Shown here: positions 58,888-64,000 of the stretch, piece by piece
Position numbering within the stretch: position 1 is the stretch's first letter
How the letters are laid out: each line of letters begins with the position of its first letter
Assembly (NCBI GenBank): GCA_025890175.1
Contig: JANPYM010000007.1
Coordinates: forward strand, 1,864,209 to 1,928,208
DNA: 64,000 nucleotides
Source: Ciborinia camelliae
Lineage: Eukaryota; Ascomycota; Leotiomycetes; Helotiales; Sclerotiniaceae
Reading direction: 5' to 3'
Position numbers and translations under genes: made by a program
The notes under the pieces: generated by a model
What the model saw: only the letters and a program-made list of their open reading frames with translations
Told to the model about the DNA's origin: nothing
Database searches by the model: none

Positions 58888-60913
58888 ATGGCCTTAGAGG
58901 AGGCGAGACTCAAGAATCTTGCACAACATCATTCACAATTCGAGGAAGAAGAGGAGATTTCTACTATTCTACCGATATCCGATCAAGTCTCCACTGCCGA
59001 CGCTTCGCTCGAACATTCACTCTCACTCTCGCACTCGCACTCGCACTCTGATCATCCCTCACAATCTCAATTTCCTATAGAGACTTTACCAAGAACATCA
59101 ACATCGGAAGCATCGGCGCCTTCGGAAGAAGAATTATTAGAGCCAGATGCTGCTACAGCGCTCGCAGATTTACGTCCAATAGATACAAATATGGATTCAC
59201 AACCTTCAGCTTCAGGGCATCGGCGAAGGAGGAGTAGCATGATGAATAATTTAGATTCGAATTCAAGAGTTCCAAGAGCAAAGCGATCACCAAAAACGTC
59301 TACAACTGGAGGGGACACGAAATCCGGAGATAGATGGTCAGACGATGATTCGAGATCCACCAGTGATGATATGGAATTGAATAATTTCTCGGAAGAGGGT
59401 GATTTACAGGATGACGAGGAAACGGGGTTGACTGCCAAATCTAAAGCAAAACGAAAGAAGAAGAAGATACGGCATCAATCAATGGATCATAGAATTGCGG
59501 GAGATGTTAAAGTAACAATAGATGAGAAGAAAGAGGCGGATTGGAATGTTGTGAAAAAGAGTTTAATTAATGGAGTCCTAATAGGACTCTGGTATATATT
59601 CTCACTTTCAATATCTATAGTAAGCTAATCAATCTCCTATCTCTCGCAGATATATTGCTAACCTTCAAACAGTATAACAAATGGATGTTTGACCCCAAAC
59701 ATCTTAATTTCCATTTCCCTCTATTTACAACATGTATGCATATGCTAGTTCAATTCTCACTCTCGAGTCTCGTCCTTTACTTTCTTCCACAATTTCGACC
59801 TCGATACGATTCTTTATCCAACCCTCACAATACACATGTGTCGGATTCGGATATGGCTCAGCATGAGATTGATATGAAGAAACCGTTGATGACGAGAATG
59901 TTTTACTTTACAAGAATAGGACCTTGCGGAATGGCAACAGGATTGGATATTGGTCTTGGAAATATGTCTTTGAAATTCATAACCCTTACATTTTATAGTT
60001 TGTTACCCCTTTTCGAGGCTGAGATACTTCCCTACTAACATATACCAAAGCAATGTGCAAATCTTCGGCCCTCGCGTTTGTACTCCTCTTTGCATTCGTA
60101 TTCCGTCTTGAAACTCCATCGTGGCGTTTAGTGGCAATCATATTCACAATGACACTTGGTGTGGTAATGATGGTGTTTGGTGAAGTAGACTTCTCAACTA
60201 AAGGCTTCATCCTCGTTATATTCGCTGCATTTTTCTCTGGTTTCCGTTGGGGTTTAACACAAATTCTCCTTCTCCGCAACCCGGCAACTTCGAACCCTTT
60301 CTCCTCCATTTTCTACCTTGCTCCAATCATGTTCGCCTCGCTCTTAATTATTGCTACTCCCGTGGAAGGATTTCCAGCACTCTGGGAAGGTCTCAAAATC
60401 TTAATCGAAGCTAAAGGTCCAATTTTTGGCCCTTTACTACTCCTATTCCCAGGTTGCATAGCATTTTGCATGACTGCCTCCGAATTCGCTCTGCTGCAGC
60501 GTACATCTGTGGTTACCCTTTCAATCGCGGGTATATTCAAAGAAGTAGTTACAATTTCAGCCGCGGGACTTGTTTTCCATGATCCTCTTACACCCATCAA
60601 TATATCTGGCCTCTTCGTTACAATCGGTGCAATCGCAGCATACAATTGGATCAAGATTCGGAAGATGCGTGAGGATGCTCAAAATGAAGCACATAAAATT
60701 CATGAGGCTACAGAAAGAGCTAGAGAAAGTGGAAGTGATGCGGATGAAGAAGATGGAGAGAGTGATTGGGGTGGTCAAGAAGGAAGTTATATCACAAGTG
60801 ATGGAGATATTTTGCCAAATCTAGATAGATTTCAGGTCAAGAAAGGGGAGAGTTCGAGAGCAGAAAGCGCACCGCTGGTTGGTGGGAGTGTCAAGAAAGA
60901 TTTGAGTGATTGA
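58888..60913 (+). CDS. nucleotide-sugar transporter, SLC35C2/YMD8-like (TPT family)
   Basis: Exons 58888-59619, 59673-59997 and 60051-60913; 1920 nt, 639 aa. A drug/metabolite-superfamily transporter of the triose-phosphate translocator type, expected in Golgi or ER membranes. About 230 N-terminal residues are disordered and Ser/Asp/Glu-rich with His/Ser repeats (SLSLSHSHSHSDH) and basic patches (KSKAKRKKKKIRH). The membrane part begins NGVLIGLWYIFSLSISIYNK (junction of intron 1) and has about ten hydrophobic helices. Diagnostic segments are YNKWMFDP, FYFTRIGPCGMATGLDIGLGN, SLKFITLTFYTMCKSSALAF (junction of intron 2), GLTQILLLRN, and FKEVVTISAAGLVFHDPLTP with NISGLFVTIGAIAAYNWIK. The tail is acidic. 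Introns are 53 bp each. The substrate is not predictable; a GDP-fucose or other nucleotide-sugar role is only family-based. Confidence 0.85.
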
Positions 60914-61523
60914 TGAATTCGAATCACATCACATCGATACAAAATACATCTATACTATTTATATATTAGAGGGGAGAATGAGTTGAGGATGGTGTATACA
61001 TAAATCTGGAACGAACCGTGGATATGCTACTGGGCGGAGAAGATTGGATTGGGATACCCGGCGTTTTTTGTATGCATTTTGGGTATTGTATAGATGACGG
61101 TTTGGCTTGGGGTTGGGTGGTAAGATGCGTTTGGGTTGATTTAGCACAGCATAGCATAGCATACCTAGTAAAGCATGCAAATGAGGATATTTTATTCTTG
61201 GATATGGGTTAATTTAAGCTAACATCACCGTTATACTGAAATGTCAAAAACTACCTAGTATTTATTGAACAAAACAAAAAACTAGGAGCTCAAAATCAAT
61301 CTAAAATATGGCACATAAAAATGTACCACCACACGACTCAAATCACATGCGATACCCCTCCAAAACGCGGGGCACACTTCCCTCCACTGACGCAAGTAAA
61401 AAAGGTTGGCAGCGGCATCTTCACAATGCCTTTTTAACCTCTTTTCGTAAATAACTATTGTGGAAACCAACCAGGAACTTTTCTAAAAAACTATACGCCT
61501 CTTCAATAATCTCACGTCTCAAA
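60914..61523. other. intergenic region
   Basis: 610 bp between the transporter 3' end and the RTG2-like start. It contains a short AGCATAGCATAGCAT run near 61,148. ORFs on both strands are not credible. Confidence 0.5.
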
Positions 61524-63411
61524 ATGGGAGATAAAGCAGATGTCTCGGTGGCGGATCCCTCCGTCATAACTATCGATAATATCTCTTCGAGAATGCCCCC
61601 TCATGATATTGATGGAGCTGAGAAATCTACCGATCATTTATATGCGCTGGTTGATATGGGAAGGTATGATATCTCTCTCCTGTTCAATGTACATATGACA
61701 CTACAAACGTTCCTCCACTGAACAACAAACCCATAGCAATGGAATCCGTTTCTCCATCTCCGACCTCTCCCCTCCCACCTCCCGTCTCCTGCCGTGCGTA
61801 TACCGCGACCGCGCCTCCATCTCCCTCTACGACGCCCTCCATTCATCTCTCCCCGGCTCCGCGGAATTCTTCTTCGATCCCGATACCATCACCCGCGTCT
61901 CTCAGCATCTCGCCCATTTCAAACGTACCTGTGATTCCTATGGTGTTCTATCGAAAAATATAGGCGTCTTCGCTACAGAAGCTATGCGCACGGCGTTGAA
62001 TAGAAAGGAAATGACAGACGAGATTAAGAGGCATTGTGGATTGGATGTAGATATTTTGAGTCCGCAGGTGGAGAGTTTGTTGGGGGCCATGGGGGCTAGG
62101 AGTGGGTTTATGGGGGTCGAGGGACTGATGATGGATTTGGGAGGGGGGAGTGTACAGATGAGTTTTATGGATAGTAGTGCGGCTTTTGTTCAGACTCTGG
62201 AAGCTTCACAGGATGCCGAGAAGGAAACATATTGGAGCAAGAGTGCGGCTTGTGCGAAGAGTATGCCGTTTGGAGCTGCCAAAATGACGGCGAAGTTGAA
62301 GGGGGGAGATATTCATGATATTCGAACCGACATGCGTGCTAGATTCCAAGAGACGTTTCAGGGATTATGTCAAAGTTTCCCAAAGTTGCAGGGTCATGTG
62401 GAGAATGAGGGGGTTACGATATATTTCTGTGGAGGTGGGTTTAGGGGTTATGGAAGTATGTTGATGCATACTGATCCCATAAATCCCTATCCCATCCCCT
62501 CGATCGCCGGCTACAAAGTTTCCGGGAAGAGATTCAAGCAAACGAAAGAAATGCTCAAGGTGAACAAGGAAGAAAAGGAAAAGATTCACGGCATGAGTAA
62601 GAGGCGTCGAGAACAATTCCCCGCAATCGTAGAAGTGGTCGAGGGAATCATCTCCACGGTCCCCAACATCAAAGAAGTAATCTTCTGCGGAGGAGGAAAC
62701 CGAGAAGGAGTCCTCTATCTCAAACTCCCACCCCACACGCAAGAAACCCATCCACTCCGTCTCCTCCCCTCACCCTTCGAGGACAAGAAAATCATCGATA
62801 TCCCCTCAATGACCGACATCCTCTCATCCGCACTCCCGAAAGATCACCCCGGAGCCCAAATCTTCACCGCCGAAATCTTATCCTACGTCGTAAAACACAT
62901 GTGGGAACACATGGCCGATATCTCGAACCTCAACGCCTCGCGCGCACTCCATGCGCCCATCTCCGGACCCATCGCCGGCACGCCGGGACTGACCCACGAT
63001 GTGATTGCCACGCTCTCCCTCACCCTGTCTGCGCGCTGGGAAAACGATCTAGGGAAAATCGACCGTGGGGTTCTCGAGGGACTCAGGGAAATCCTCGGTC
63101 ACGATGCCGCTTGGTGGTGTGAATACGTCGGTGCGATGGCCCGGTTGATTTGTGCTTTGTACCCCGTGTATCCAGCGGGAGGGTTGGCGCGAAAATTGAA
63201 GTTTCAGGCGCAGTGGATGACGGGCATGGGGAAAAAGGGTCGGAAGGATGGCGTGCGTTGTGAAGTATTGTTATATCGTGTGGAGGGAAGGGAGATGGGG
63301 CGGGGTGTGGATGTGGATGTCGATGTGGATTTGGAGAAGGTGGTGGGGAAAATAGGAAAGGGGTTGGGGTTGAAGAGAGCGGTGGAGCTGGTTTGGGGAA
63401 GGGAAACGTGA
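61524..63411 (+). CDS. RTG2: RTG2-like retrograde regulator (Ppx/GppA phosphatase family)
   Basis: Exons 61524-61663 and 61737-63411; 1815 nt, 604 aa, close to yeast Rtg2 (588 aa). The ATG at 61524 is the first in frame; an upstream in-frame GTG is not used. The fold is the actin/Hsp70-type ATPase of exopolyphosphatase and GppA proteins. The 73-bp intron splits Ser47 of LYALVDMGSNGIRFSISDLS, the phosphate-1 loop. Further motifs are IGVFATEAMRTALNRKE, GLMMDLGGGSVQMSF (phosphate-2 loop), IYFCGGGFRGYG and EVIFCGGGNREGVLYLKLP. In yeast Rtg2 signals mitochondrial dysfunction to the nucleus; in filamentous fungi the role is less defined. The second half (from ~62,750) has notably higher G+C at third positions. 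The C-terminus includes a DVDVDVDLEKVVG low-complexity run encoded by a GATGTGGAT repeat. Confidence 0.87.
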
Positions 63412-64000
63412 AAAATTTCCCGTTCCTTTTGGTTGGGGGAGGCGTGAGTGCGGATTACATACCTAGTAGGTTGTGTGGTTGTTGTTGTGGCTACGGTATG
63501 TTCCTAGGCTTCAGGAGTGTGTGGGAGGAGAGGGAAGGAAAAAGAGGAAAAAGAGGGGAACGATCTAATATGGTTGTTTTTATATGATAGAATAATGATA
63601 CCCACAACTTTGTATACAATCAAATCAAGCAAGCATATATATCTATCTATTACTCATGCATGCACCTGGAGAGCCCATCTTATCTTTGAATCTTACTGGC
63701 ATACTACATTCACAAACGGAAAGAAAGAAAGAAAGACCACAAGGCAAAAATATGGAAAGGAAATTTTATTCATACAACTCATACAACTAACTAACTTATG
63801 GTATGAGCAAAATAGGAAAGGGGCAAGTCGTCTAATCTAACAATCAACACTCTCGAGTCTTTTGATCAATATGTAAACCATCCATCCATCCATCCATCCA
63901 TAAGTAAAAGTTCAATCCAGCCCAGATCAGCTCAATTCATATCTTGAAGAACCATTAGAATCCTGAAATCAATCCGTCCATCAGCAAAAGACCACTCCAG
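63412..64000. other. 3' flank, no gene seen
   Basis: 589 bp after the RTG2-like gene. It holds purine runs (63,525-63,556, GAAAGAAAGAAAG at 63,719-63,736) and a (CCAT)n run at about 63,877-63,900. Short ORFs lack coding character. The 3' end of a gene beyond the window cannot be excluded. Confidence 0.5.

Overview
The window reads as nuclear DNA of a filamentous ascomycete. The genes are widely spaced and carry short introns (mostly 41-91 bp, GT...AG, with CTAAC/CTGAC-like branch sites). Two fungal-restricted families are present (a Reg1/DUF1752-like protein and an F-box/2EXR-like protein). One block is almost pure A+T and carries the signature of repeat-induced point mutation (RIP). The protein flavour and the many TAGG/CCTA microsatellites fit Leotiomycetes (Helotiales), but that placement is inference.

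Layout. 1-10 kb: 3' part of UTP18 (rRNA processing), a GC-rich SAP-like protein of unknown function, COG6 (Golgi tethering) and a PMR1-type Ca2+/Mn2+ ATPase (Golgi ion pump). 11.5-22.2 kb: RAD21/SCC1 cohesin, a membrane-associated short-chain dehydrogenase, a secreted GPI-anchor candidate, and a six-exon gene fusing pseudouridine-5'-phosphate glycosidase to a PfkB-type kinase, the two steps of pseudouridine breakdown in one polypeptide. 22.2-32.2 kb: gene-poor. It holds a small repeat-built coiled-coil protein with a C-terminal membrane anchor, a decayed or poorly resolved gene, and a frameshifted relic of Ty1/copia reverse transcriptase. 32.2-33.5 kb: a Reg1-like PP1 regulatory-subunit candidate.

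33.6-51.0 kb is a 17-kb gene desert rich in tetranucleotide repeats. It contains a 578-bp MITE with terminal inverted repeats and a TA target duplication (37,748-38,325), and a ~7.8-kb RIP-destroyed element bounded by direct terminal repeats (about 41.4-49.25 kb). The 120-bp alignable terminal repeats differ at 20 sites, all transitions.

51.0-63.4 kb is genic again: an F-box/2EXR-like protein, a seven-exon GH15 glucoamylase/trehalase-like enzyme, an SLC35C2/YMD8-like nucleotide-sugar transporter, and an RTG2-like Ppx/GppA protein.

The genes are independent housekeeping or metabolic loci, as is normal for fungi. I see no operon-like or biosynthetic cluster logic. Exon structures were rebuilt by hand: each chosen junction keeps frame and restores a family motif, and every multi-exon total is a multiple of three. 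The most unusual content is the repeat and transposon architecture of the desert, not a new multi-gene system.
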